Positions 12,542 to 24,568 of a stretch of 64,000 bases of DNA are shown here, in pieces. Every line of letters begins with the position of its first letter. Positions within the stretch are counted from its first letter, which is position 1. The translations under genes and the position numbers were made by a program. The stretch is from Rotaria sp. Silwood1 (taxonomy: Eukaryota > Rotifera > Eurotatoria > Philodinida > Philodinidae). Where the stretch lies: contig CAJNOP010000039.1 of NCBI GenBank assembly GCA_905250075.1, positions 94,162 through 158,161 of the forward strand, in the 5' to 3' direction. The notes under the pieces are model-generated. The model did not search any database, was not told the DNA's origin, and was given only the letters and a program-made list of their open reading frames with translations.

Positions 12542-14188
12542 ATATTGTTTATTGTATTTTAATTGAATTAGTTCTAATCTAGTTTTGTGTTTGATTATAA
12601 AAAAATAAAATTTTTGAATAAAATAAATCAAGAAAATTTAAATTATATCGAAAAATTTGATAATAGAACTACAGTACACATAAAAAATCTCGTACTATTT
12701 TTTTTTCTCTTCGATCCTGTACTTAACGTCCACAATATTAATTTAATTTGACTCTCTACTTTTATCGTAGAGGTCAAGTACTATGCATATATATACAGCT
12801 GTTTAATACGATAAAACCTTAAATATGAAATACACTAAGAAAAAACTAACCTCAATGTTAAGAAGAAATTGAAAAAAAAAACAAGATAAAATGATATTCA
12901 TGTTATAAAAAGACTCGGTCGGATTATGTCTTCTATTCAAAAATGACAAGGTTTGTTAGTGCAGTTCTCCATTATATCTAAAGTAGCAAGTCTTAACGCA
13001 TTATTATTTTTCTTGATCAATTCATAAACACTTATATTGATTTTTTTTCAAAACTATAATTTGATCGATTCACGTTTTCTATGGATTTATATCTGTGCAA
13101 AAGTTTTCATTAATGATAGTAAAGTCAAACTATCCTATGAAATTCTGTATCAAGGTTACATTCATTGGTTTCGTTTTCTTTATTTTTCGAATCATATTTC
13201 AAAAATCACATCCAGCCATGAAATTTGTTTTTCATATTTAACATACAAAAAAAAATATGTAACGCAATCCCTACGAAAACTAAATATAAAACATAATATA
13301 GCTGTTGTTTCTTATCATTGAGAGATCGTTTTAATCGGTAATTGGAAAATTTTTTCTGACTATAAGTTAGGAATATTTTTTTTCGAATATTGAATTGGAA
13401 ATTTTGTCTAAGTTTTTGTTCATGACTAGTGAAATAATGTCTAAAGAGTTAAACAAAATTTGTTTGAATAGAACTGGTGGATCGATGTGTTCGGTAAACT
13501 TGTTTATTCATTTTAGTCTACTTGAAAGCATTTCAGACGAACCAAAATTCTGTCTATTTCTGTTCAAACGAAATAAGAAACTTTTTGGAAGATTTAGAAA
13601 ATAATTTTCAATAATGAATCGATAGATTTTGTATTTACATTACAAGTTCTTTTTTCGAACATGCTAAATATTGTCGGAGTCCATCATTTTGCAAAACGAA
13701 TGTAAAATGATTATCAATTTTTCAAAAATGAGTACTTAAGAAAAATAGAAATTGAAGTAGCTTGTTGAAAGACAAAAAAAAATTTCAATTAAAAGTTTAT
13801 GACGATCTCAAAATCGTGTCTGACAGAGTCTTGTGAAGATTGGAAAAAGTTAAATTCCTATTTTATACATTTTCTTTTTATTGATTTTTCATAAAATTAT
13901 TGTGTATTTGACATTTGTTGTTATAAAAAAATATCAAGAAAAAAAATAATAATTTATTTATAACTCTTTGAGTTTTTCCTATAAAAATATGGAACAAAAA
14001 AAAAATAACATGAGTAAACCTACAAGAAATTGTTACTTATTGTCAAATACAAAAAGATAAATAAATAATAATCTATTCAAAGAATAAGATACAAATTAGT
14101 TGATTGTTTTTTCGAAAGAATACAGATTTTTCACACTATTAATCATCAGATCATTCGATAAGGCAAAAAAAAAAAAAGAAAAAAATAT
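12542..14188. other. Intergenic region between convergent genes
   Basis: This is the region between the 3' ends of the orphan gene (plus) and the carrier gene (minus). It holds poly-A/T tracts and short open frames (13037-13321, 13395-13604) with no recognisable domain or codon bias. Both 3' untranslated regions must lie here. Confidence 0.5.
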
Positions 14189-15070
14189 TTAATCATCATC
14201 ATCAAGAATAGTTTTTCGAATCACTGTTAAATAATATTCATATGTACTATTTATAATTCCCCATGATATAAGACTTCGTACAAAATTCCATTTTGCACCA
14301 ATATAAAATTCTTTTAATGAATTTCCACGTTGTTTATAAATTGTACGAAAAATATTTATTAGACGATCATCATATCTACCATCAAGTTTAGATTGTTGAA
14401 TATTTTTTAAAACATTTATTGGATAAATAAATGTTGATAAAAGTGCACCTAATAAACCACCACTTAAAAAATTATATATTATATGTTGAAAATTTGATGA
14501 TGGATTTGGTAAAATATCTTTAATTGGTTTTCGACAAGCAAAAAATATTATATTTGTTAGACTATTACGTATTAATATAAGTGTTAAACCACGATAATAT
14601 TCAATAATACCATGATATTGATGTATAATTATAAATGCATGTGATATATTACGAATTAAATAATTATATTTAGGTGTTTGTAATAAAGCTTGTGTACGTT
14701 CTAATGGTGTTAGAATAGCTTCTGTACTACCAGCAAGAATAGAAGCAAGTGGTTGATGATACCAATGATCTTTTTTTGAAAATGATTGAAATATATGTAA
14801 ATAATGTGAATTTGTACCAAACATAATACTTAATGAAAGAGTTTTTTGTAATAATGGTAATGGTATACCACGATATAAAATAATAAAACCTTCATTTTTT
14901 AATTGTTGATAAGCATCAAATGTTTTTAAATGACCTATTTGTTGTCGAAATATTAATTTATTAACTGGATATGTTAAAATAATATTTGTTGTTGATGAAA
15001 GAAAACCAGCTATATATTCTGGTGCACGATATTTAAATTTATATGATATTTGATTTGAACTAGACATCAT
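14189..15070 (-). CDS. SLC25A51: SLC25A51/52-like mitochondrial NAD+ carrier
   Basis: This single-exon gene encodes 293 residues, close to the 297 of the human protein. It is a six-helix mitochondrial carrier with three repeats. Each repeat has a Pro-containing odd-helix motif: TYPVNKLIFRQQ near residue 34, LTPLERTQALLQ in repeat 2 and IYPINVLKNIQQ in repeat 3. Motifs diagnostic of the SLC25A51/52 branch are present: FRQQ, LYRGI-PLPLLQKT, AGSTEAILTPLERTQ, EYYRGL, FLSGGLLGALL and RSLISWGIINSTYE. Human SLC25A51 imports NAD+ across the inner mitochondrial membrane. I infer the same here from the conserved signatures. The C-terminus ends in a short acidic run. The tandem ATGs at 15070 and 15067 make either a possible start. 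Confidence 0.93.
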   Translation of the reverse strand: MMSSSNQISYKFKYRAPEYIAGFLSSTTNIILTYPVNKLIFRQQIGHLKTFDAYQQLKNEGFIILYRGIPLPLLQKTLSLSIMFGTNSHYLHIFQSFSKKDHWYHQPLASILAGSTEAILTPLERTQALLQTPKYNYLIRNISHAFIIIHQYHGIIEYYRGLTLILIRNSLTNIIFFACRKPIKDILPNPSSNFQHIIYNFLSGGLLGALLSTFIYPINVLKNIQQSKLDGRYDDRLINIFRTIYKQRGNSLKEFYIGAKWNFVRSLISWGIINSTYEYYLTVIRKTILDDDD

Positions 15071-17609
15071 CGGAATAAAATGTACAAAATGAATTTTATT
15101 ATTATTATTGATGATGCTAATTTACAATCATCTATAAGAGAATAAAAAAAAGAAAAAAAAAAAAAGAAACATCCAAATCAAACTTACGAAAAAAAAAAAC
15201 TATATTCTAACTGTCGAATGGTTGTTCGATCTTAGATATGTACTGAAAAATCAATTAATAGAATTTCGAACTGTAATTTCATCTATAGATAAGTCTAATA
15301 ATTCTTGAGATAATGTGAGAGTTTGATTAGAAAAGAAATATTCTTCTATTGAGATATTTGAATTTTCAAGTAAACTCGATTTTTGTGATATATCGATGAT
15401 AAACAACTATTTGTTAGAAATGTCAATATTTTTGTGAATGAACATTTTTTTTTCTGGTTGAAATTTTTAGGATGTTCTTAAGATTGTTAGATCTATCTAT
15501 AAGCTGAAGTTTATGTCGATATTCTATTATTTGACTTTTCAATGATTATCTAAAAATGAATCCAAAATTTAATGAGACAGTCATAATTCGATTCTATAGA
15601 TTCATAGATACGAACTTTATTAGTCTTACCGAAACTTGTTTGTGGATTCAATATGAATTAAAATAGTAAATCACAGTTAGAATAGTTCTCTCATCAGTGA
15701 AATGAAGAAGATTCTTAAAGATTTCAGGTTCAAGCACTTATAATTATGAATATTTTAATGAATTTCTTGACTTCTGAATCAATTATTCATGAAAAATACA
15801 ATAGTAGGGATTTTCAAAGGAAAATTTTCTTCATAGATCAATCTTATAGTCATTAGATTATCCTAAAAATAAATATATTCTTGTTCAGTTTAAAATAACT
15901 GTTATCTACTCGTATTTCATTAGTAAAATAAAGTTATGAAAAATCAACGAATGTTGTGAAACATGAAACAAAAAGTTCAATACGTTGTCAGTATCTATAT
16001 ATTTTTATTGAAATAATTAGTAATTATTTATCGAAACAAAACTTGTAGATAATTTAAAGAAACACTATATTCTTCAACTGTTTAGTCTTTTTTTTTTTGG
16101 AATTAAAATTTTTCGAAACTAAGCATTTTATAAAATGATTATAATCGATCGATTAGCTTAACAGTTTGCATTCAAATTATTCTGAAGTTTTTAATGATAA
16201 TGTTTATATTACTGTCGTAATATATGATGCTTTGACCATGAACGAGTAATAGTTTTTTCTTAAAATTAATATCTCTTAAGTGTGAATAACTAAAATTTTA
16301 AATGATGCTATCATTTACACATGCTGTATAGCGTCTTTTGGATTCCTAGCGAAAGAGTCATACAAACAAGGACGTACCCGATGTTGCTTGGCAAAACGCT
16401 GCGATGCATGAATAATGTACTTTTTTGGGCCTATCATTTAAACGATAAAATAAGTCAAGTAAATGCATATATATATATAAAAAATACTTCCAAAGCAAAG
16501 TATAGAAGTTATTTTTTGCAAACAGCTATATATCACAAGTTAATCTATAGAACTACGTTTTCTTAGATATGCAATATCTCAAAAAGAGAAAAGAAGAACA
16601 TTTATTCGAGTTGAAATTTTTAGGATATTCTAATGACTTTAAGACTTGTTGATGAAAATTTCCTCATTGAATTTTCTATTAATAGTTGATCCAACGGCTG
16701 AAAATCTACTAAAACGATCAGAATATGTAATACATAGATCCGAAATCTTCTAGTATTTCTCTTAGTTTCATGAAGTTCTACTCATGCTTAAATATCACTG
16801 ATTGAACAGTGTCTAACAATCGAATAGATTCCCTTGTTAGATTATATTGTTTGTTTTATTATAAGAATTTTATGACATTTTCATAAATATATTATTGTAT
16901 ATTCAGTGATATTTAAATTTTTAATCAAGATTTAACTTAACCAAACTAAATATTTTTCTTTTTGAATACTTAACAAAAAAAAACAAAAAAGAGAAAAATT
17001 TTCGTTTTATATTCATTACAAACTTAAAATAAGAACAATGATTTGATCGATTAAATATGAACTAGTATATTTTTATCTTGTCAGCTCTATTGTCTCTCAT
17101 CACTCTCGTTTAACTTTCTTTTACAGCTGACATTTATCCCATTGGTAAAACGAATATCTTGTTGTATACAATCACACATTTATATATACATATATGCATA
17201 TTGGTAAAATATTCAACGATCGTTTATGTTCAATTAGGAAATAAAAAAAAAAGAAAATATAAACAATACATTTCTTTTTTTCGTTTTCATTGAAACGTGA
17301 AATACTCGACAGAAAAGACAGCTCCGGTCGACTGACTTTCTGTCATCGTCTCTTAGCTAGTATAAGCAGAAAGAAAACTTGTCGTGTGTGTCTATATGTG
17401 TACATGTATATATATATATATATGTGTATATCTTATCTTCCTTCTTCATTCGTTCATGACTCCTCCTTCGATATTCGAACGGAAGAAGTAAGATAAATGT
17501 ATGTATGTATGTAAACTATATACTACTGTCATCATTATTATCATATGGTTTGTGTGACGCATCGAGGGGTCAACTATCAAGCAAGACAAGAACTAAACTA
17601 AACTAAACA
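15071..17609. other. Divergent intergenic region
   Basis: This region separates the start of the minus-strand carrier gene from the start of the plus-strand GPCR, so it should contain both promoters. It is AT-rich, with a TA microsatellite (17407-17424) and a TATG microsatellite (17497-17512). Two stretches (15455-15520 and 16608-16660) share a 'tgaaatttttaggat' block and may be pieces of one dispersed repeat. A tandem ACTAAACTAAACTAAAC precedes the GPCR start codon. No gene is recognised. Confidence 0.5.
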
Positions 17610-17765
17610 ATGAATAACTGTTCGTTAAATATTATCGAATATAGTAAACTTGTTTCATTACAAAAACGTCAAACAAATACATATAAATTATTATTATTTA
17701 ATGCTCGTATTTGTCATCTATTAACAGTTTCACAATGTGAAATATTATATGCACCATCATTATTA

Positions 17766-17802
<37 letters not shown>

Positions 17803-19168
17803 TTTCAACAACAATTGATCCATTAGATAATTTTTTTCGTCGTTATCTTGAAACAATGAATCATAATGAATGTGAAAAATATTCAAATGAAGTACGACGA
17901 AAATTTATTTTATTTATTATTGGTATTATTTTATCTGTTCTTGTTATTTTATTAAATACAATTGTTACATTAACTATATTAAATTCAACAAAATTACGTT
18001 CATTAATAACAAATATCTTTTTATTAAATTTATCTATTGCAGATTTTTTAAGTGGTTGTTCATTTTTATATCCATGTGTTATGAATATACTCGTTGAATA
18101 TGCTGTTGTTAATTATAATTCTATATTATTTACACATTTAAATTTAATACGAAATAATTATTATGTTTGTTTAATAGCATATGCTTTTATTATGTCTGGT
18201 ATGTTAATGTCAGTATCAATATTATTATCAATATCAATAGATAAATATATTTATATATTTAAACCATATTCATATCAAAAAATAATAACAAAACGTCGAT
18301 GTTTATTATGGATATCAAGTTTATGGTTAATATCAATATTTATTGGTCTTTTACCATTACTTGGTTGGAATAAAATGAAACGATGTTCATCATCAAAACA
18401 AGATTTTTGTTCAAGTAATATATGTCTTATTGATCGAGTATTTACAACAGGTTATTATTCATTATTTGCAACAATAAGTTTACTTGCTGCTATTGTTATA
18501 TTATATGTATATGTTCGAATATTTTTTATTGCAAGAGATCATTTAATGAGAATTGAACGTTTAAGAACACAATGTTCATTATATGAACAACCATCAACAC
18601 CAGTAACAACAATAACATTACTTACACCAAATAAAATAAATGATGAAAATGATTTCAAACGATGTTTTTCATTATCATGTTCAATTATACGTAAGAATTT
18701 ATTAGAATTAATTTTGTAAAAAGACAAAAAAAAAAAAAAAAATTAATAAACAAAAGATTTCTTTCGATTTTAGAACGTTCTCATGATGGTCGAGAACGAA
18801 CAGGTCTTTTTCGTGTAAATATTCGTCGTAGTTTACGTGCACTTCGTACATTACTTGTACTTCTCGTTGGTTTTTATCTTTGTTGGTTACCATTATTAAT
18901 TTATTTATTAAGTCATACATGGATGGATTTTAAAAATAATTTAATTATTCATGTACTTATACTTATAGCTAATGTTAATTCATTAGTTAATCCAATTGTT
19001 TATGCATATCGTTCGAAACAATTTCGTATTGAATTATGGAATGGAACTATTGGAAGATGTTGTATTAATCATCAATATCGTCCACATCCATCACCAGCAG
19101 CAACAGTTGCTGCTGCAATAGCATGTAAAAGAGTTCATCTTTTACCATCGATTAAATCAGGGACTTGA
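17610..19168 (+). CDS. Class A (rhodopsin-like) GPCR, lipid/adenosine-receptor-like, two exons
   Basis: Exons 17610-18690 and 18774-19168 join at an 83-bp GT-AG intron in phase 1 and give 491 residues. Seven hydrophobic segments run from about residue 99 to 437. Class A marks are present: LNLSIADFLSG in TM2 (D145), a DKY variant of DRY (211-213), CWLP in TM6 (397-400) and NPIVY in TM7 (433-437). The LLPLLGWN at the end of TM4 is shared with cannabinoid, lysophospholipid and adenosine receptors, which makes that group the best guess (inference). The ligand is unknown. The N-terminus is long and includes a 12-Asn run encoded by an AAT microsatellite. A shorter start at Met83 is possible. The intron lies in the third cytoplasmic loop. 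DRY to DKY keeps the acid but replaces Arg. Confidence 0.88.
17765..17802 (+). repeat. AAT trinucleotide microsatellite inside the GPCR gene
   Basis: About a dozen AAT units encode poly-asparagine in the predicted extracellular N-terminus of the receptor. Length variation is expected between alleles. Confidence 0.9.
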
Positions 19169-22100
19169 TTTTTGTTTAGTTAATAGTGAAAAAAAAAAAA
19201 CGAAATGTTTTTTTTTTTTTTTGTTTTTATTCAGATATTAAAAAAAAAGAAGAAGAAGAAAACTAAAACTTAACAATTAATGTGTTTGTTTTAGGATGTA
19301 TATGTGTGTGTAGAGATGCTTTTTGTTTTTCGTTTTGTTTTGAAGAAAAAAAAATTATTGAAGGAAAGATTAATTACGAAAAAAAAGACATGCATAGATG
19401 TTAGAACTTACGAAGAAACGATCTAAACTGTACAATTGCTTTTCGCGTAAGACTTACCATTCAATCGGTCATAAAGAATAGTGAAAAAAAAAACAAAAGA
19501 TTCGTTTGAATTAATTTTATGATCTTCATTTGTTGAGTTATTGGCATTTTACTCAAATATTGCCCTTAGAATCAATGACGACATGAATGATCAAACCTAT
19601 GCTCATAATTCAATAAAAGAAGACGCGAAAATCAAATCAAACAAATTTTTCTTCACTACTCATCATGAAAGATCAAATGATAATAGTTTTAAGTGATTGA
19701 ACATTGGAGAATGTTCTTCTGTTAATACATAGTGTAGACTTTGATGAACTATGTCAATCATAAAAAGAGTAGTAGACATTTATGGTCTGTTTCTTAGGAG
19801 ATCAAACGTGTTTAGTGAATTTCGATCTTAGATTTTATTCACATTATGACTTCAATAAAATTAGTTAGTATTAGAATTTTTCAAGTAAAATGTACACAGT
19901 GAAAATAATACTAAATAATTAATGCAAAATTTAAATTATGAATCTTACGCATTAAAAAATAATAGAAGAACTGTATTTTTTGAATATATCGTTCGTGTAA
20001 CGGTACTCCTCCTCTCTCGCTCTTTCCGAGATTTCTTGAGAACGGTTCATCAAAAAAAGTTTGAAATTTTCAGAGCAAATAGATCTTGATGAGTACAGCA
20101 AAAGTTGTCATAGACTCAAAATTTGCCTAATACTGTCTTCTATGAGATAGTAGAGTCACAATGATAGTATTTTTGATTGAGCTGAAAATTTTTTTTTATA
20201 GATACTAAACATTGTTTGGAGTGGATAGTTTTTTTGGGTTTCTTTTTATCTTTTGTCGTTTCAATAAAAAAAATTATTGTGAAAGCTGCCAAAAGTCATG
20301 AGAGCAATATTTCTTGAAAAGAAAAGAAAAAATATTCATCCCAAATAATGAGTAGAATATGTGAAAAAAAGTTTCAGCTGGATCTCTCTTACTATGTCAG
20401 AGAAATGAGAGACGAAACAATACTTTTGCTGCTAAAAATTTGATTTTGAGAAAAAAGCAAAAAAAAAAAAATATAAAATTTTAACTATTTTGGTTATGTA
20501 AATTTGGTGTCTTGTTGAATTTTTTAATCTTTAAAGGCAATTGTTGGCTTTCAAAATATAGTCAGTAGATAGATATTACAATCATCACAAAAAAAAGAAT
20601 TGAGGCGAGGAATGAGAGATAAACGAGGACTAGTTTGTTATCTGATCAAACGGTCTATATCAATTTAATGAATAATTTCAAATTATTCATAGGTTTTTAG
20701 ATAAAATAGTCAAGATCAACAGCTAATAATCTTATTCATATAACACAAGGATATATTTCTAAAATTTCGTTCGCTATAAATTAATTTTCGATTATCAATT
20801 AAATAGAGTTTTTCATTTTATAGTATTGACATGTATGAAAAAATAATAGAAGATCCGATATTACAAATAGTTTAAGAAAACATTGCTATATTAAGGTGTG
20901 TTTATTATAATCCATACTGATATTATTCGTTATTAGTTGAATTGTTTTTTAATATTTTTCATTATTCGATTCATAACTGTCCATTTTCAAAATGGCAGTA
21001 TGGCGTGTATAAATAAGTTTTCATACATATTCTCTCTATGCTGTATTAGTTTATAAAATGATTATAAATAACTATGAATGATCAGTTAAAGAGAGACGAA
21101 TCTTTAATCATGTACAAAGAAGAATATTGAAAGAATAATAAATTCTTTTGAAGTTTTAGTGTAATTTTAACTTTAACAAAACTAAAATAGAAATATTACT
21201 TACTAAACTTGATGTAATTATAGCAAATAAAACAAAAGCATTTGCAAATTTTCTTAATCAATAAAATATCATGTTGTATGACAAAATATGAATAATTTTA
21301 AATTTCAATTATTCAACATAAAGAATATTTCGAATATTTTTCATTGAACTAAAAGCAACAAAAACAATATTTAAAATACGACAACAAAAAAAAAAGGCAA
21401 TAACTTTACTAAATGCAAATAATTTCCAGTATAACTTGTTTTTCTTATGTACATTAATGAATTTAATAATTCAAAAAAAAAGTCATTTGAAAAGATTTCA
21501 ATTGAAACATATCATTGTAATGATTTTTTCTTAATTCATTATGAATTATATTAGTTTTTACTAATTGCTGAAATTCAATTAATGCGATAATTTTTTTCAT
21601 ATCATTAATAGATAAAAATAATTGTTTGAAAATTTAATTTCAAATTAATATTTATCTAATTCATGACTAGAGAAGAAAACAATCGAATTTAACATAGAAA
21701 AAATTTGCTCTTGAAAAACCAAATCGACAAACTTTGCTTCAAAAAGAAAGATGAAATATTATCTATATTATTTTATTTTTAAATCTTCTATTATTATTTA
21801 AGAATCATGTAATAGAAATTTCTAACATCTAAAAACAAAAAAAGTTATTGAAAATAAGTATTTGAGTGTTTATTTTTTGATGAGCAAAACAAAAGTTAAA
21901 ATACATAATGAATTTTTTTTTAGATATAAGGTTTCTAATAGAAATCTGATTCAAATTGTAAATAGATATCTTATTTATATTGACAAAGTAATTGCTAATA
22001 CTTGACTCTATATACAAAAAGCCTTACAGCAAAGAACTGACCAATAAAAACAAAGACAAATGTTATAGAAAATATATTTCTATGCAAAAAAACAAAAACA

Positions 22101-24568
22101 ATATGGAAAAATAATGGCAAAAAATGTACATATATTTATTTGACTATGCTTAAGAAAAACAGACAAAATGTTTAATAACAATGTATTTTTTAAATTTTGC
22201 TTTTGAACAAGAATAGCTCTAATAAATTAGACAAAAAAAAGAAGTTTTGAATTTGCTAAAAGAATTTTCTATCAAAAGGTTTTTCATGATTTCTCGTCAT
22301 AGAACTCAATTCATTCAACAAAATATTTCAGAGACAGATTTTTGTTGTTTTAAATTTATTGTATTTCATGTTTTTCATAGAATAATAAATTATGAAGAGC
22401 TTAGTTTAGAAATATTCACTCTATCATATAAAACTATTTACAAAAACGATTATAATTGTATCTATTCAAATATTTTTTGATTTTCAATAGACTCTCTTTA
22501 CAAAACTTTTAATGAAAATTTAAAGAATAATTCTTCTAATAAGATATTATTTAAACTACTTAAATTAATTAATAATGACCTTGTTTGTACATGTTAATAT
22601 ATTCTCTACAAGTCTATGAACTTGATTCAATTTAAATTTCTCGTTTTATACATTCCAAAACGGGTTAATGACGAGCATATGTATAAGAAATACAATTGAA
22701 AATCTAAAACTAAAGAAATAATGTCATAATAAATAGAGAAAAGTACTTTTTCTATTTGATCGAATTGCATTTCGGTATTGTGCCATTTTTTTTTGTCAGG
22801 TATGTACAGAACGTCGTGCTCTTTCAAAATCATGAGTATTTTTGAGTGTGGTGTTGCTTCTACTTGAGATATTTAATAATGAAAATACTGTTTTGAAGAA
22901 GAAAAAAACACGAAAAATTGAATTGTTATTATTGGGGTATTCGAAATCCAACAAAACGAAAATGTTGTCATTTCTAATCCAATCAAAGGATGAGTGACAT
23001 CTACTAGTCGAAATATTTTATTATATTTAAGGATGCTAAGAAAAAGAAGAATATTGAAAATGAATTTATTTGTTATAGAAATAATTATTGTAGAATTAAT
23101 GAATAAAATATGCAAGAAAATCGTACAATTCTACTCGAAATATCTTTATTATTTCACTTTAACTATGTCAACAACGAACTAAAAAACATATTGAATTACT
23201 CGTTTGGAAACTTATTTATCTATTCTCTAAATGAGATTTTGGTTGATAAAAAACAAAATAATCCATCATAATAAATAACAAATGTTATCTATACTGTTTA
23301 TATATAATTTGTTACCATCAACATAGAATATGAGTGCGTGTCAATGTAAATCTTCTCTTAATATGTACATTCAATCTCAGTATTGATTTATTTTGATTAA
23401 CGCAAATTTGTTAAATATTTCGTTTAATTTTTGAAATGAACCTCACTGATAAATAACTAAATATTTTTATCATTCTTGTATATCTCTTAATTTAATGGAA
23501 AATATCAAATTGAAGTGATACGCAAGAAAAAAAAACGGGGGTGTCCCAAACGGTAGAGAGTGTTTTTTAATCCCTCGAAAATTGGTTAACTTGGGCAAAA
23601 AAAATCTTCCAATCAGTCTCGTACGTCATTGACTTCCTTTCCCAGTTCTGTCGACCTTGGAATAGCCTTGTGAAAACGACTTACCATCATATAGTCTTAC
23701 AGAAATATGGCAAACAGACAAACACATAAGACTGTCTACATGACATTATTCTTCTGTACTTTAGTCGAGCTGTCCATATAAATATTGTCAAGGTTTTTGC
23801 ATATCAACATTTCAACACTTATCTAAATTGTTGAAAGTAAGATTTCTATCTATTGTTTGTATGAAATGCTATTATTTAAACAATAATATAAAAAAGGAAA
23901 ATTTTCAAGAATAATTTTACTCGAATAATTAGTAATATATATTTAACTAAATTTATTTTCATTATAAACATAACTATAATTTTAATAAAATATACATATG
24001 AGAGAACATTTTCAAGTAATCATTTTCTCTTAAAGTCAAACTCAAGATATAAGAGAAATTTCAGTAATTTGTGAAAAATTTCAAAATGATAAATTCTCTC
24101 AAGTATTCTATACAAAATTTTATCTCCGACATATGCTATATAGCAACAAATTGAATAAAAGTATTTCAATCTGAGACTTCGCTTACAGACAAATCTACTT
24201 AGCCGTAGAGTATTCTGAAACTTTCAGCTCATATGAATATTTTTTTTTATCACGAAAAATTAAAGGGACAAAAAAAGAACAGAAAATTCTAGCCTTTACT
24301 CTATAATATAAATGATTGACTTTTAGACTTGAATATTTTCGGTAGGAAAATTAGTTTAAGACTTTCTAACGGACAAAATAGATCTATCTGTGAATAAGAT
24401 CTTTAGTTGAAATATTTTTATTGATATATTCCATGTCAAATACTAAAATTCTAGTAGGATGCCAATAAAAAGCGTTTGAAGATTTATACTTTTGAGATTT
24501 ATTTTATATATATCGCGTTCGAATTCAAAAGCAATTGATCAGTTGGAAAACGTTGTTTTTCATCAACA
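19169..24568. other. 5.4-kb gene-poor AT-rich region
   Basis: I find no supported gene. Short open frames (21829-22017, 22247-22480, 22627-23182) are scattered on both strands with no domain. An imperfect inverted arrangement around 20180-20390 pairs 'gagctgaaaattttttttt' with 'gaaaaaaagtttcagct' and looks like old foldback debris. The segment at 24121-24330 is a diverged copy of one arm of the foldback in the ARIH2 intron. Confidence 0.5.
24121..24330 (+). repeat. Diverged single arm of the ARIH2-intron foldback family
   Basis: The order of words matches 29890-30015: 'caacaaattgaat', 'gtatttc-atctgaga', 'cttacagac/cctacagat', then 'tttcagctca' followed by a T-rich block. Only one arm is visible here, so this is a solo or truncated copy. 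Confidence 0.55.
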
